A program made the translations under genes and the position numbers. From Deltaproteobacteria bacterium GWC2_65_14 (GTDB taxonomy: Bacteria > Desulfobacterota > Deferrimicrobia > Deferrimicrobiales > Deferrimicrobiaceae), in contig MGPV01000009.1 in NCBI GenBank assembly GCA_001797615.1, positions 1 through 51,166 of the forward strand: a DNA stretch of 51,166 bases, in the 5' to 3' direction. The notes under the pieces are model-generated. The model made no database searches, was not told the DNA's origin, and saw nothing but the letters and a program-made list of their open reading frames with translations. This document shows, one piece after another, positions 18,045-28,386 of this stretch (the stretch's first letter is position 1; every line of letters begins with the position of its first letter).

Positions 18045-19825
18045 GTGGCAGGACGCATCACCGACAGCACGCTCCGCGAGATCCGGGACAGGGCGGACAT
18101 CGTCGAGGTGGTTTCCGAGACCGTTCCCCTCTCGCGCAGCGGCGCCAGTTTTCGAGGCCTTTGCCCGTTCCACCGGGAGAAGACCCCGTCCTTTTTCGTC
18201 CACCCGTCCAAGCAGATCTTCCACTGCTTCGGCTGCGGGGAAGGAGGGTCCGTTTTCCACTATCTGATGAAGGTCCGAAACCTTTCGTTCGCCGAGGCGG
18301 TCGAAGATCTCGGGTCCCGGTACGGGATCCAGGTCCGGTACGAGCGGGGGCAGGGACCTTCCCGGCCCCGGGAGGACCTGCACGAGATCCTCCGGGCGGC
18401 CGCCGAGTCGTTCCGGAAATTCCTGGGCTCCTCCCGGGGGGCGGAGGCGGCCAGGAGCTTCCTGCGGAGGCGGGGCGTGACCCCCGAGGCGGAGCAGGAG
18501 TTCTCCGTCGGGTACGGCGGTTCCGGGGACGAGTTGCTCCGGGCGCTCTCGGCGTCGGGCGTGGACCCCGCGAAGGCGGCCCAGGCGGGGCTGTTGATCC
18601 CACGGGAGCGGGGAGGATACGGGGAGCGGTTCCGCGGGCGGGTGATCTTCCCGGTGGCCGACTCCCGCGGGCGCATCTGCGGCTTCGGGGCGAGGGCGGT
18701 CGACGACGCGGTCCCCAAGTACCTGAACTCCCCCGAGTCGCCGGTCTACCGGAAAAGCGCCCTGCTCTACGGCCTCTACCAGGCGATGCCGGCGATCCGA
18801 AAGGAGGGAACGGTCGTCGTCGTGGAAGGATACATGGACCTGATCGCCCTGTGGCAGAAGGGGATCCGGAACGTGGTCGCGACCTGCGGCACCTCGCTGA
18901 CGGAACACCACGCCAGGCTCCTGAAGCGGTCGTCGGAAGGAGTCATCCTGTTGTTCGACGGGGATGTGGCCGGGAAGCGGTCGGCCGTCCGGTCGGGAGC
19001 CCCGCTCTACGCGGCGGGAGTCAGCCCGATGGTGCTGTTCCCCCCCAAGGGGATGGATCCCGACGACTGGGCGAAGGAATCCCGCGGGACGGAGCTGGCC
19101 GAGAAGATCGGGCGGGCGGTTCCGCTCATGGAATACATCGAGCGGTCGGCAGCGAGGAAATACGACCTCGCACAGATCGCCGGGAAGCTGGCCTACCTGA
19201 AGCTCATGGGGACCTACCTCCCGTGGGTGACCGACGCCGCGGAGCATCGCCTCTACGTGCAGCGGATGGCGATGGCGTCCGGCCTCCCCGAGGAGACGAT
19301 CCTCCAGCGGGTGGAGGGGAGCAGGAAAGGGAAAAGGGATCCCCCGCCTCCCCCGGCGCCCCCGAGGGGGGACGCCTCCAGGCCGGAGGAGGACCTGCTG
19401 CTCGGTCTCCTGTTCCGGGATCCGACGCTCGCGGCCGAGGTCCGCCGGGACGGCGTCGAGGATCTGCTGGAGGGGGAGGAGGTCCGGGAGGCGGTGTCCC
19501 GGCTCTGCGAAAAGATCGGAACGGGGGAGGAGGCCGACCTGCGGGACCTGCTGGACGGGGAAACCCGGGACGGGGTCCGCAACAGGCTTACCGGGCGGCT
19601 CCTGCAGGAGGACCTTTCCGGGGAGGAGCTCCGCCGTACCTACCCCGACGTGGTGTCGGGACTGCGCATCCGGAAGGCGCGGCGGGAGCTCGACCGGTTG
19701 AAGAAGGAGATCGGGGTGGCGGGGGAGGAGAGGGCCCGGGACCTCTTTTCCCGCATGGTGAACGTCAGGAACGAGCTGGAACGGCTGACGCTGGAGCGCA
19801 GAACGCGCGGACGAGGTGATGCGGA

Positions 19826-19829
<4 letters not shown>
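18045..19829 (+). CDS. dnaG: DNA primase
   Basis: Synthesises RNA primers at the replication fork. 594 aa. The zinc-binding domain has Cys40, His43, Cys61 and Cys64, the same numbering as E. coli. The TOPRIM core follows, with the catalytic Glu in [10 protein letters not shown] and the aspartates in LFDGDVAGK; the C-terminal third is the helicase-binding region. The start is GTG (MAGRITDS...), chosen because it gives the family N-terminus; the in-frame extension upstream runs through the terminator hairpin. Overlaps rpoD by ATGA. Confidence 0.96.
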
Positions 19830-21598
<1,769 letters not shown>

Positions 21599-21634
21599 GA
21601 GAGGCGGCCAGCGCGCGGAGGGTCCTCCGGAGGA

Positions 21635-21664
21635 TTGACAGGGGGGAAACCCCCGGGAGATACT
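21635..21664 (+). promoter_or_regulatory. Promoter for the tRNA gene
   Basis: Perfect TTGACA at 21635-21640 and GATACT at 21659-21664, spacing 18. The spacer holds a perfect GGGGG/CCCCC inverted repeat around GAAA. The tRNA begins about 22 bases after the predicted start point. Confidence 0.7.
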
Positions 21665-21692
21665 TTAGTGTTACGTCGAGATGCAGCTTCAC

Positions 21693-21769
21693 GGGCCCAT
21701 AGCTCAGTTGGTCAGAGCCACCGGCTCATAACCGGTCGGTCCCTGGTTCGAGGCCAGGTGGGCCCACCA
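21693..21769 (+). tRNA. tRNA with CAT anticodon (Met elongator or Ile2)
   Basis: 77 bases, folds as a full cloverleaf. The acceptor GGGCCCA pairs with TGGGCCC; D arm GCTC/GAGC; anticodon stem ACCGG/CCGGT with loop CTCATAA; T arm CCTGG/CCAGG with loop TTCGAGG; encoded CCA end. The anticodon is CAT. G1-C72 pairing argues against initiator tRNA. Distinguishing elongator Met from lysidine-modified Ile2 needs identity-element comparison; the anticodon arm resembles some Ile2 genes, while position after rpoD matches a tRNA-Met I recall in Geobacter. Confidence 0.95.
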
Positions 21770-21808
21770 TCGTGCGATCATGCGGGCTGAAGACGCAGAG
21801 GAAGCGGC

Positions 21809-22978
21809 GTGACGGCCGCGAAGGGCACCCGGACCGGCTCCGTCCCCATCGTGCGGGAGGTCGGACAGGCGCTCGACGACCGGTATCCCTTCGCCCACCG
21901 GGCCGACTGGGACAACGTCGGGATTCTCCTGGGAGACCCGGAGGCCCCGGTGAAAAGGGTCCTGGTCGCGCTGGACGCGACCCCCGCGGCGGTCGCGGAG
22001 TGCCGCCGCAGGAAGACCGACCTCCTCGTGACGCATCACCCGGTGATTCTCTCTCCCCTCAAGGCGATCCGGCCGGACCGGCCCGATTCCTCCGCCGCCT
22101 TTCATCTCCTCTCGATGGGGGTCGCGGTCATCTCCGCACATACGAACGCGGATGTCGCGCCGGAGGGGGTTTCCCATGCCCTCGCGCGCCGGATCGGCCT
22201 CCGGAAGATCCGGCCGCTCATCCCGGGAGAGCCTTCCGACGCATGCAAGGTGGCGGTGTTCGTTCCGCCCGCACAGGCGGATGCGGTGCTCGCGGCGCTC
22301 TCCGCGGCGGGAGGGGGAAGGATCGGCGCCTACACCCGCTGCTCGTTCCGCACCATCGGGACCGGAACCTTCCTGCCCGCGGAGGGAGCGACCCCATACG
22401 TGGGGAAGCCCGGCGTCGAGGAGCGTGTGGAGGAAGTCCGTCTCGAATCGGTCGTGGCGGGGTCGCTGGTGCCGGCCGTGCTGCAGGCGATCCGGTCGGT
22501 GCATCCCTACGAGGAGCCGGCGATCGACGTCATCTCCCTGCGGGGAGGCGCATTCGGGGGCGGCGTCGGGGCGGTCGGTGAGCGCGGGAAAGCGGCGCCG
22601 CTGGAACGGGTGCTGGAGGAGATCCACCGTGCGGTGCGCCCCTCCTGGATCAAGATCGCCGGCCCGGCCCGGAAATCGGTGCGCCGGATCGCGCTCGTGG
22701 CCGGCAGCGGGTCGGAGTTCGCGGAGGCGGCGCGTGCATCCGGGGCCGACCTCTTCGTGACCGCGGACGTGAAGTACCACTCGGCGCTGGAGGCGGCGGC
22801 CGGGAACATGCCGGTGGCGGATATCGGGCACGGATCGGGGGAGAAATGGATCCTGCCGGAGTTCCGGAGGACGATCGTCGCACGGTTCGGCAAACGGATC
22901 GCGGTGCAGGTGCTCATGGAGGACGAACCCCTTCGGCCCTGGCGGCCGGGAGGAAGCAGGGGAGGAAAACGGCATTGA
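21809..22978 (+). CDS. Nif3/YbgI (DUF34) family metal-binding protein, long form
   Basis: 389 aa, annotated in databases as 'GTP cyclohydrolase 1 type 2 homolog'. Metal-binding motifs include TDLLVTHHP and ISAHTNAD near the N-terminus and a C-terminal histidine (DIGHGSGEK). The middle, about residues 145-245, is the PII-like insertion of long-form members, with the conserved HPYEEPA. True function is unresolved in the family. The GTG start is preceded by GAGGAAG. It overlaps the following zinc-ribbon gene by one base (TGATG), a pairing widely conserved. Confidence 0.93.
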   Translation: MTAAKGTRTGSVPIVREVGQALDDRYPFAHRADWDNVGILLGDPEAPVKRVLVALDATPAAVAECRRRKTDLLVTHHPVILSPLKAIRPDRPDSSAAFHLLSMGVAVISAHTNADVAPEGVSHALARRIGLRKIRPLIPGEPSDACKVAVFVPPAQADAVLAALSAAGGGRIGAYTRCSFRTIGTGTFLPAEGATPYVGKPGVEERVEEVRLESVVAGSLVPAVLQAIRSVHPYEEPAIDVISLRGGAFGGGVGAVGERGKAAPLERVLEEIHRAVRPSWIKIAGPARKSVRRIALVAGSGSEFAEAARASGADLFVTADVKYHSALEAAAGNMPVADIGHGSGEKWILPEFRRTIVARFGKRIAVQVLMEDEPLRPWRPGGSRGGKRH

Positions 22979-23703
22979 TGGAGCAGGTGAAAGTGCTGAT
23001 CGATCTGCAGCAGATCCTGAGCAGGGCCAGGATCGTGGAAACGGAGAAGCAGAAGGTCCCGCTCGAGGTGGCGGACCTGAAGAGCCTCTTCGATGAGCGG
23101 GAGGCGAAGTTCCTGACGACCCGGCAGGAGTTCGAGCAGGTCCAGAAGGAGAGGCGGGAGAAGGAACGGGAGATCGAGGAGGAGCGGGACAAGGTCGAGA
23201 AGGCCAAGGCGAAGCTGATGTCGATCAAGACGAACAAGGAATACTACGCGATGCTCAAGGAGGTCGAGGCGACCAAGCGGGCGAACCACTCCCGGGAGGA
23301 GGAGTTCCTCGCGATCCTGTCCCGCTACGAGGAGCTGGAGAAGCGCCTTTCGGACCTCAAGGCCGAGGTGGAGGAGGTCGGGGGGCGCTACCGGGAGCGG
23401 ATGGTGGACATCGAGGCGAGGATGGCGAAGTTCGACAAGGACATCTTGTCCCTTCTCGCCAAGAAAACCGAGGTCGCCTCCCGGATCGAAGCGAACCTCG
23501 CCCGCCGCTTCGAGATGATCTTCGAGCGCCGGGACGGAATCGCGATCGTGCCCGCCCGGAACCAGTCCTGCACCGGGTGCCACATGAACATCGCTCCCCA
23601 GCTCTTCAACCTTCTCCAGCGGGACGACCGGATCCACTCCTGCCCGAATTGCAACCGGATCCTCTACTACGAGGGGAACGCCGCTTCGCCGGCGGAAGGA
23701 TGA
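22978..23703 (+). CDS. Coiled-coil protein with C-terminal zinc ribbon (CT398-like)
   Basis: 241 aa. Residues 10-180 are a long Glu/Lys/Arg-rich coiled coil; the C-terminus is a C4 zinc ribbon with Cys198, Cys201, Cys222 and Cys225. This is the architecture of the CT398/YbgI-neighbour family, for which binding to sigma-54 and flagellar export components was reported in Chlamydia. GGAGGAAAA precedes the ATG. Role here unknown; constant neighbour of the Nif3 gene. Confidence 0.9.
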   Translation: MEQVKVLIDLQQILSRARIVETEKQKVPLEVADLKSLFDEREAKFLTTRQEFEQVQKERREKEREIEEERDKVEKAKAKLMSIKTNKEYYAMLKEVEATKRANHSREEEFLAILSRYEELEKRLSDLKAEVEEVGGRYRERMVDIEARMAKFDKDILSLLAKKTEVASRIEANLARRFEMIFERRDGIAIVPARNQSCTGCHMNIAPQLFNLLQRDDRIHSCPNCNRILYYEGNAASPAEG

Positions 23704-24119
23704 AGGGGAAGGCGCTCACCCTGCGGACCGACGGGGCGAGCCGGGGGAACCCGGGGCCCGCCGGAGCGGGAGCGGTGATCGAGGCGGACGGAACCCGGGA
23801 CCGGATCGAGATCTCCGAGTATCTCGGGGAGACCACGAACAACGTGGCCGAGTACCGCGCGCTCCTGCTCGCGCTGGAGAAAGCCGAAACGCTCGCCCCC
23901 TCCTCCGTGACGGTCTTCTCGGACTCCGAACTTCTCGTGCGCCAGATCAACGGGGAGTACCGGGTCAAGTCCGAGGGGCTGCGCCCCCTCCACCTCGAGG
24001 CGATCCACCGTTTGCGGCGGTTTCCTTCCGCGCGTATACTGCATGTAGGGCGCGACGGGAACGAGGAGGCCGACCTGCTCGCGAACCGCGCCATCGACGC
24101 TCATTTCCAGAAGGTCTGA
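23700..24119 (+). CDS. rnhA: Ribonuclease HI
   Basis: Cleaves RNA in RNA-DNA hybrids. 139 aa. The catalytic acids are Asp11 (TDGASRGNPG), Glu51 (NNVAEYRALL), Asp75 (FSDSELL) and Asp125 (GNEEADLLAN). The fold resembles the short, handle-less type found in Gram-positive and archaeal proteins. Start inside the stop codon of the zinc-ribbon gene; its stop codon overlaps the 5' end of the RNase P RNA. Confidence 0.94.
   Translation: MKGKALTLRTDGASRGNPGPAGAGAVIEADGTRDRIEISEYLGETTNNVAEYRALLLALEKAETLAPSSVTVFSDSELLVRQINGEYRVKSEGLRPLHLEAIHRLRRFPSARILHVGRDGNEEADLLANRAIDAHFQKV
24012..24040 (+). promoter_or_regulatory. Candidate rnpB promoter inside rnhA
   Basis: TTGCGG, 17-base spacer, TATACT (5/6 match). 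Predicted start about 70 bases before the mature RNase P RNA. Confidence 0.4.
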
Positions 24120-24537
24120 GGAGGCCAGTCGGCCGCCGGCCCCCCTTCGCCTAGGCGACGGGGGGCGGGAGGAAAGTCCGGGCTCCGCAGGGCAGGGTGC
24201 CGGGTAATTCCCGGTGGGGGCGACCCCGAGGACAGCGCCACAGAAAAGATACCGCCCTCCGAAGCGATGGCGAGAGCCATCGCGAAGGAGGGTAAGGGTG
24301 AAATGGCGAGGTAAGAGCTCACCGCGTGCCGGGCGACCGGCACGGCAATGCAAGCCCCACCCGGAGCAAGACCGAATAGGAGGGCGATCCCGGCGGTGAA
24401 AACCGCCGGGGGAAGGGCGGCCCGCCCGAAGCCCTCGGGTCAAGGTCGCTGGAGGCGCGCGGAGACGCGCGCCGTAGAGAAATGGTCGGCCGCGGCGGTT
24501 TACGCCGCGCACAGAACCCGGCTTACGGCCTCCTCAG
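24118..24537 (+). ncRNA. rnpB: RNase P RNA (bacterial class A)
   Basis: Catalytic RNA that processes tRNA 5' ends. The ends pair as GAGGAGGCC / GGCCTCCTC (helix P1). Conserved blocks are present: GAGGAAAGTCCGGGCTCC near the 5' end (24169 onward), GGTAAGGGTGAAATGG in the middle, AGAGAAATGG near 24476 and ACAGAACCCGGCTTA near the 3' end (24511-24525). Length about 418 matches the ancestral type. A run of five T (24542-24546) follows. P1 begins within the rnhA stop codon, so the two genes touch. Confidence 0.97.
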
Positions 24538-24628
24538 CCTGTTTTTCCGTGGAATCGGCTCTTTCAGGTCCGGTAGAACGGTTTTTGGTTTCCGCCCCGC
24601 AAGGACACCGCCGATCCCCATAAAGTTC

Positions 24629-24656
24629 TTGACAGACCTCGGGTGTGCTATAGAAT
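24629..24656 (+). promoter_or_regulatory. Promoter of the dcw (mraZ) cluster
   Basis: Perfect TTGACA (24629-24634), 16-base spacer, TAGAAT (5/6). Transcription would begin just upstream of or within the MraZ operator, so MraZ binding can block it. Confidence 0.8.
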
Positions 24657-24665
24657 GGCCGGTAG

Positions 24666-24690
24666 TGGGTAATTGTGGGGAAAGGTGGGT
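24666..24690 (+). promoter_or_regulatory. MraZ operator, three TGGGN repeats
   Basis: TGGGT-aattg-TGGGG-aaagg-TGGGT: three TGGGN boxes, each separated by exactly 5 bases, between the promoter and mraZ. This is the published MraZ-binding architecture (one turn of the helix per repeat) and indicates autorepression of the cluster. Confidence 0.85.
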
Positions 24691-24702
24691 TAAGCGGCCA
24701 CT

Positions 24703-25158
24703 ATGATCTTCCGGGGACGGTTCGAATACACCATCGACCCCAAGGGAAGGGTGAACATCCCTTCCCGGTTCCGGGACCAGCTCACCGAATCCGGCCAGCA
24801 AACCGTCGTGATCACCAACAACGAGAACTGCCTTTTCGCCTACCCGGCGGGGGATTGGGAGAGGATCGAGCAGAAGCTTGCCGCCAACGTGTCGAGCGTC
24901 AACCGGAAGAAGAACGCCTTCGTGCGGTTCTTCGTGGGCGGGGCCGTCGAGGTCGCGCCCGACAAGCAGGGCCGGATCCTGATCCCTCCCTCGTTGCGCG
25001 GCTACGCGAACCTCGAGCGGGACGTCGTGATCATCGGGATGCCGAACCGGTTCGAGATCTGGGACCGGGAGAGGTGGAACGTGGAGGTGGGCAGGTTCGA
25101 GAAGGAAGGAATCGAGGATCCCGAGCTGGCCCGGGAGATCGACGCGCTGGGGATATAG
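24703..25158 (+). CDS. mraZ: MraZ transcriptional regulator
   Basis: AbrB-fold DNA-binding regulator of the division and cell wall cluster; forms a ring of subunits that binds repeated TGGGN boxes. 151 aa with two DxxxR half-domains, DPKGR at 12-16 and DKQGR at 87-91. The ATG lacks a strong Shine-Dalgarno. First gene of the dcw cluster, 13 bases after its own predicted operator. Confidence 0.96.
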   Translation: MIFRGRFEYTIDPKGRVNIPSRFRDQLTESGQQTVVITNNENCLFAYPAGDWERIEQKLAANVSSVNRKKNAFVRFFVGGAVEVAPDKQGRILIPPSLRGYANLERDVVIIGMPNRFEIWDRERWNVEVGRFEKEGIEDPELAREIDALGI

Positions 25159-25161
25159 CGC

Positions 25162-26076
25162 GTGGCGGACGGCCACGTGCCCGTTCTTTTACAGGAGACT
25201 TTGGAATGGCTGGCCCCCGCTCCCGGGGAGACCTTTCTGGACGGGACGGTCGGGGCCGGCGGGCATGCGGCGGAGATCGCCGCGAGGGTGGGGCCCGCCG
25301 GACGCGTGGTCTGCGCGGATGCCGACCCCGCGATGCTGCGGATGGCCGCGGACCGTCTCCGGGATTTCCCCTGGGTCCGTCCGGTGCAGGCCGATTTTTC
25401 CGACCTCGGGCGGCTGGTGGAGGAGGCGGGAGGAAAGAGGTTCGACGGGATTCTGCTCGACCTGGGGATCTCCTCCCAGCAGCTGGACGACCCGTCGCGG
25501 GGGTTCTCCTTCCGGGGGGACGGCCCGCTCGACATGCGCCGGGACCCGGGGAGCCGCGGGGCGGATGCCCGGGAGATCCTCCGCCGGGCGGGGGAGAAGG
25601 AGCTCGCGGAGATCTTTTTCCGGTTCGGGGAGGAGCGCTTCTCCCGCCGGATCGCCCGGGCGATCGTGGCCCGCCGACGCAGGGAGCCGCTGGAGAGGAC
25701 CTCCCAGCTGGCGGAACTGGTCCTCTCGGTAGTGCCGAGGAAGGCGTGGCCGAGGAAGATCCACCCCGCCACGCGGGTGTTCCAGGCGCTGCGGATCGCG
25801 GTGAACCACGAACTGGAGTCGCTGTCGCTGTTCCTCGACCGGTTCGTGCCGTGCCTGGCGCCGGGAGGGAGGGTGGCGGTGATCAGTTTTCATTCGCTGG
25901 AGGACCGCCTGGTGAAGAGGACCTTCCGGACGATGTCGACGGGAAGCGCGGCCCCGCTGGCCGTGTCGACCCGGAAGCCGGTCGTCCCCGGGGAGGAGGA
26001 GATCGGACGGAATCCACGGGCCGCGAGCGCGAAGCTTCGGGCGGCCCGGAGAATCGGAGAGGAGGAGCGCACATGA
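25162..26076 (+). CDS. rsmH: 16S rRNA (cytosine-1402-N4)-methyltransferase
   Basis: Methylates C1402 of 16S rRNA. 304 aa, GTG start. The SAM-binding motif FLDGTVGAGGH lies at about residues 24-34, and the family motifs LDLGISSQQLDD and FHSLEDRLVK are present. It starts three bases after the mraZ stop and overlaps ftsL by ATGA. Confidence 0.96.
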   Translation: MADGHVPVLLQETLEWLAPAPGETFLDGTVGAGGHAAEIAARVGPAGRVVCADADPAMLRMAADRLRDFPWVRPVQADFSDLGRLVEEAGGKRFDGILLDLGISSQQLDDPSRGFSFRGDGPLDMRRDPGSRGADAREILRRAGEKELAEIFFRFGEERFSRRIARAIVARRRREPLERTSQLAELVLSVVPRKAWPRKIHPATRVFQALRIAVNHELESLSLFLDRFVPCLAPGGRVAVISFHSLEDRLVKRTFRTMSTGSAAPLAVSTRKPVVPGEEEIGRNPRAASAKLRAARRIGEEERT

Positions 26077-26411
26077 GTCGAATCCTGGTCGGAGGCGGGG
26101 GGGGGATGATCACAGAGATCCGCCGCGAGCCCCCCGTCTTCCCGTCGGTTCCACGCCGGGGGATCTTTCTGGTGCTCGGCGTCCTGTTTCTGGCGGTCGC
26201 CCTGTTCAACGTCTGGATGTCCGGCCGGTACTACCGGATCGGGTACACGACCTCCCGCGCGGTCGAGGAGCGAAGGGGGCTGGAGCAGGAGCGGATGCTG
26301 CTGAAGACCGAGCAACTCACGCTTCGGAGCCCCGCCAGGATCGAGGATATCGCCCGGAACCGGCTGGGGATGGTGGACCCGAAAACCGAGAGGATCCTCC
26401 GGGTGAGATGA
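26073..26411 (+). CDS. ftsL: Cell division protein FtsL
   Basis: Bitopic membrane protein of the FtsQLB complex. 112 aa: a short cytoplasmic tail, one membrane segment (about residues 31-50), then a periplasmic coiled coil and the LRSPARIEDIARNRLGM region typical of FtsL ends. Start in the rsmH stop codon; an internal ATG at residue 12 is a possible alternative. Sequence conservation is low in this family, and the call rests on position, length and layout. Confidence 0.9.
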   Translation: MSRILVGGGGGMITEIRREPPVFPSVPRRGIFLVLGVLFLAVALFNVWMSGRYYRIGYTTSRAVEERRGLEQERMLLKTEQLTLRSPARIEDIARNRLGMVDPKTERILRVR

Positions 26412-28384
26412 ACGGCCGCGCCCGGATCATCCTCGGCGGGCTGGCGGTCGTCTACCTGCTGATCGTCCTCCGGGCGTTCCATATCCAGGTGCTGGGAATG
26501 CGCGGTATCCGGGATCGGGGCGCCCAGCAATACGGCGTGAAGATCCCGCTGTTTCCGAAGCGCGGGGCGATCCTCGACCGCACGGGGAACGAACTGGCGG
26601 TCAGCCTCCCCACGAAGTCGATCTTTGTCCAGCCCGCAAAACTCTCCTCCCCCGGGAGAGCCGCCGAGGTCCTCTCCCGACGGCTCTCCCGCCCACCCGC
26701 CGAGCTCCGGAAGCTTCTCGCCTCGGACAAGAGCTTCGTGTGGGTGAGCCGCCAGATCCCGACCTCGGTGGCCGACGAGGCCGTCGTGAAGGTGCGGGAG
26801 GCGCTCGGGGTGAAGGGCGGAGACACCGGCATCGGGACGGTGGAGGAGCCCCGCCGCTTCTACCCGAACCGGGAGCTCGCGGCCTCCCTGCTCGGATTCA
26901 CGGATGTCGACAGCGTCGGCATCGAGGGGGTGGAGCTGGCGCTGGACAACTCCCTGCGGGGGGAGCGGGGGTTCCTCGTCTGCGAACGGGACGCCCTCGG
27001 GAGGATCATCGTTCCGGCGGACACCCAGGTCGAGACGAACTCGGCGGGGAACTCCGTTTCCCTCACGATCGACCGGAACATCCAGCACGTGGTGCAGAGC
27101 GAGCTCCTCGGGACGGTGAAGCGGTACGGCGCGAAGGGAGGAACGGCCCTGGTCCTGTCCCCCCGGACGGGGGAGATCCTGGCGATGGCCACGGTCCCCT
27201 CCTTCAATCCGAACGCGATCTCGGGATCGCCGCCGGAAACCCGGAAGAACCGGGCGATCACCGACGTGATGGAGCCGGGGTCCACCTTCAAGGTCTTCAC
27301 GCTGGCCTCCGCCCTCGAGCTGGGGGCGGTCGACGTGCGGGACCGGATCCACTGTGAAAACGGGGCCTATCGGGTCGCCGGGAGGGTGATCCACGACACC
27401 CATCGCCACGGCCTGCTCACTGTGCCCGAGGTGCTCAAGTTCTCGAGCAACATCGGGGTGGTCAAGATCGCCGAACGGATGGACTCGGGCCGGTTCTACG
27501 GCATGATCCGGGCGTTCGGGTTCGGCACGAGGACGGGAATCGAGCTCAAGGGAGAGGTTCCGGGGCTGGTTCCCCCGGAAGAGGGGTTCACCCGGATCCG
27601 GAATGCGACCGTCTCCTTCGGGCAGGGGATCGCCGTGACCCCGCTGCAGCTGGCCTCCGCCATGGCCTCCGTGGTCAACGGGGGGAGGATGATGAAGCCG
27701 TACCTCGTTCGCGAGATCCTCGACCCGGAGGGGAAGGTCGTGTACCGAGGGGAGCCCCGCGAGCTGCGGCGGACCGTTTCCCCGAAGACTTCTGCGCAGA
27801 TGCGCGAGATCCTCGGGAAGGTGGTCCAGGAGGACGGCACGGGAGCGCAGGCCCGGATCAAGGGGTTCCTCGTGGGAGGGAAGACCGGGACGGCGCAGAA
27901 GGTCGAGGTGGGGACGGGAAAGTATTCCCCGACCAAGCGGATCTCCTCGTTCATCGGGTTTCTCCCGCTGCAGGACCCCGAGCTCCTGATCCTGGTGGTG
28001 ATCGACGAGCCGAAGGGCGAGGTGTACGGCGGCGTGGTCGCGGCGCCCGCCTTCAACCAGATCGCGGTGAAGACCGCCTACTACCTGGGGATCACCCCCA
28101 CGGAGACGGTCCACGGGACCGTCGCGAAGGCGGACACGACGGAGAGGGCGGCGCAGGAGGCTCCGTCGGCGCGGAGGACCCCCGTGTCGACGAGGACGGC
28201 GGACGCGGCGCTGGTCATGCCGGACCTCCGGGGGCTGAGCATGGGCCGGGTGGTCGACGTCATGGGGCGCTACTCGGTGAGGCTTCGGATGGAGGGATCG
28301 GGGGTGGCGAGGAGCCAGTCGCCCCGGCCGGGGGAGGTCCTGGTCCCCGGCTCGGAATGCACCGTGCAGTTCGGAGGGGATTGA
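26408..28384 (+). CDS. ftsI: Division-specific transpeptidase FtsI (PBP3) with PASTA domain
   Basis: Crosslinks septal peptidoglycan. 658 aa. One N-terminal membrane segment (about 7-25); a pedestal domain; the transpeptidase domain with Ser292-Thr-Phe-Lys295 (SxxK), Ser346-Ser-Asn348 (SxN) and Lys492-Thr-Gly494 (KTG). A PASTA domain of about 60 residues closes the protein (from about 595), as in SpoVD/PBP2x-type proteins, which is unlike E. coli FtsI. Coupled to ftsL by ATGA. Confidence 0.96.
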   Translation: MNGRARIILGGLAVVYLLIVLRAFHIQVLGMRGIRDRGAQQYGVKIPLFPKRGAILDRTGNELAVSLPTKSIFVQPAKLSSPGRAAEVLSRRLSRPPAELRKLLASDKSFVWVSRQIPTSVADEAVVKVREALGVKGGDTGIGTVEEPRRFYPNRELAASLLGFTDVDSVGIEGVELALDNSLRGERGFLVCERDALGRIIVPADTQVETNSAGNSVSLTIDRNIQHVVQSELLGTVKRYGAKGGTALVLSPRTGEILAMATVPSFNPNAISGSPPETRKNRAITDVMEPGSTFKVFTLASALELGAVDVRDRIHCENGAYRVAGRVIHDTHRHGLLTVPEVLKFSSNIGVVKIAERMDSGRFYGMIRAFGFGTRTGIELKGEVPGLVPPEEGFTRIRNATVSFGQGIAVTPLQLASAMASVVNGGRMMKPYLVREILDPEGKVVYRGEPRELRRTVSPKTSAQMREILGKVVQEDGTGAQARIKGFLVGGKTGTAQKVEVGTGKYSPTKRISSFIGFLPLQDPELLILVVIDEPKGEVYGGVVAAPAFNQIAVKTAYYLGITPTETVHGTVAKADTTERAAQEAPSARRTPVSTRTADAALVMPDLRGLSMGRVVDVMGRYSVRLRMEGSGVARSQSPRPGEVLVPGSECTVQFGGD

Positions 28385-28386
28385 GC

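Noticed and set aside
21641-21657. GGGGG-GAAA-CCCCC as rpoD terminator
   Set aside because: No T-run follows and it sits exactly in the spacer of the tRNA promoter.
24540-24628. Second terminator hairpin after rnpB (T-run near 24590)
   Set aside because: The stem in front of GGTTTTTGG is only three base pairs; not strong enough to report.
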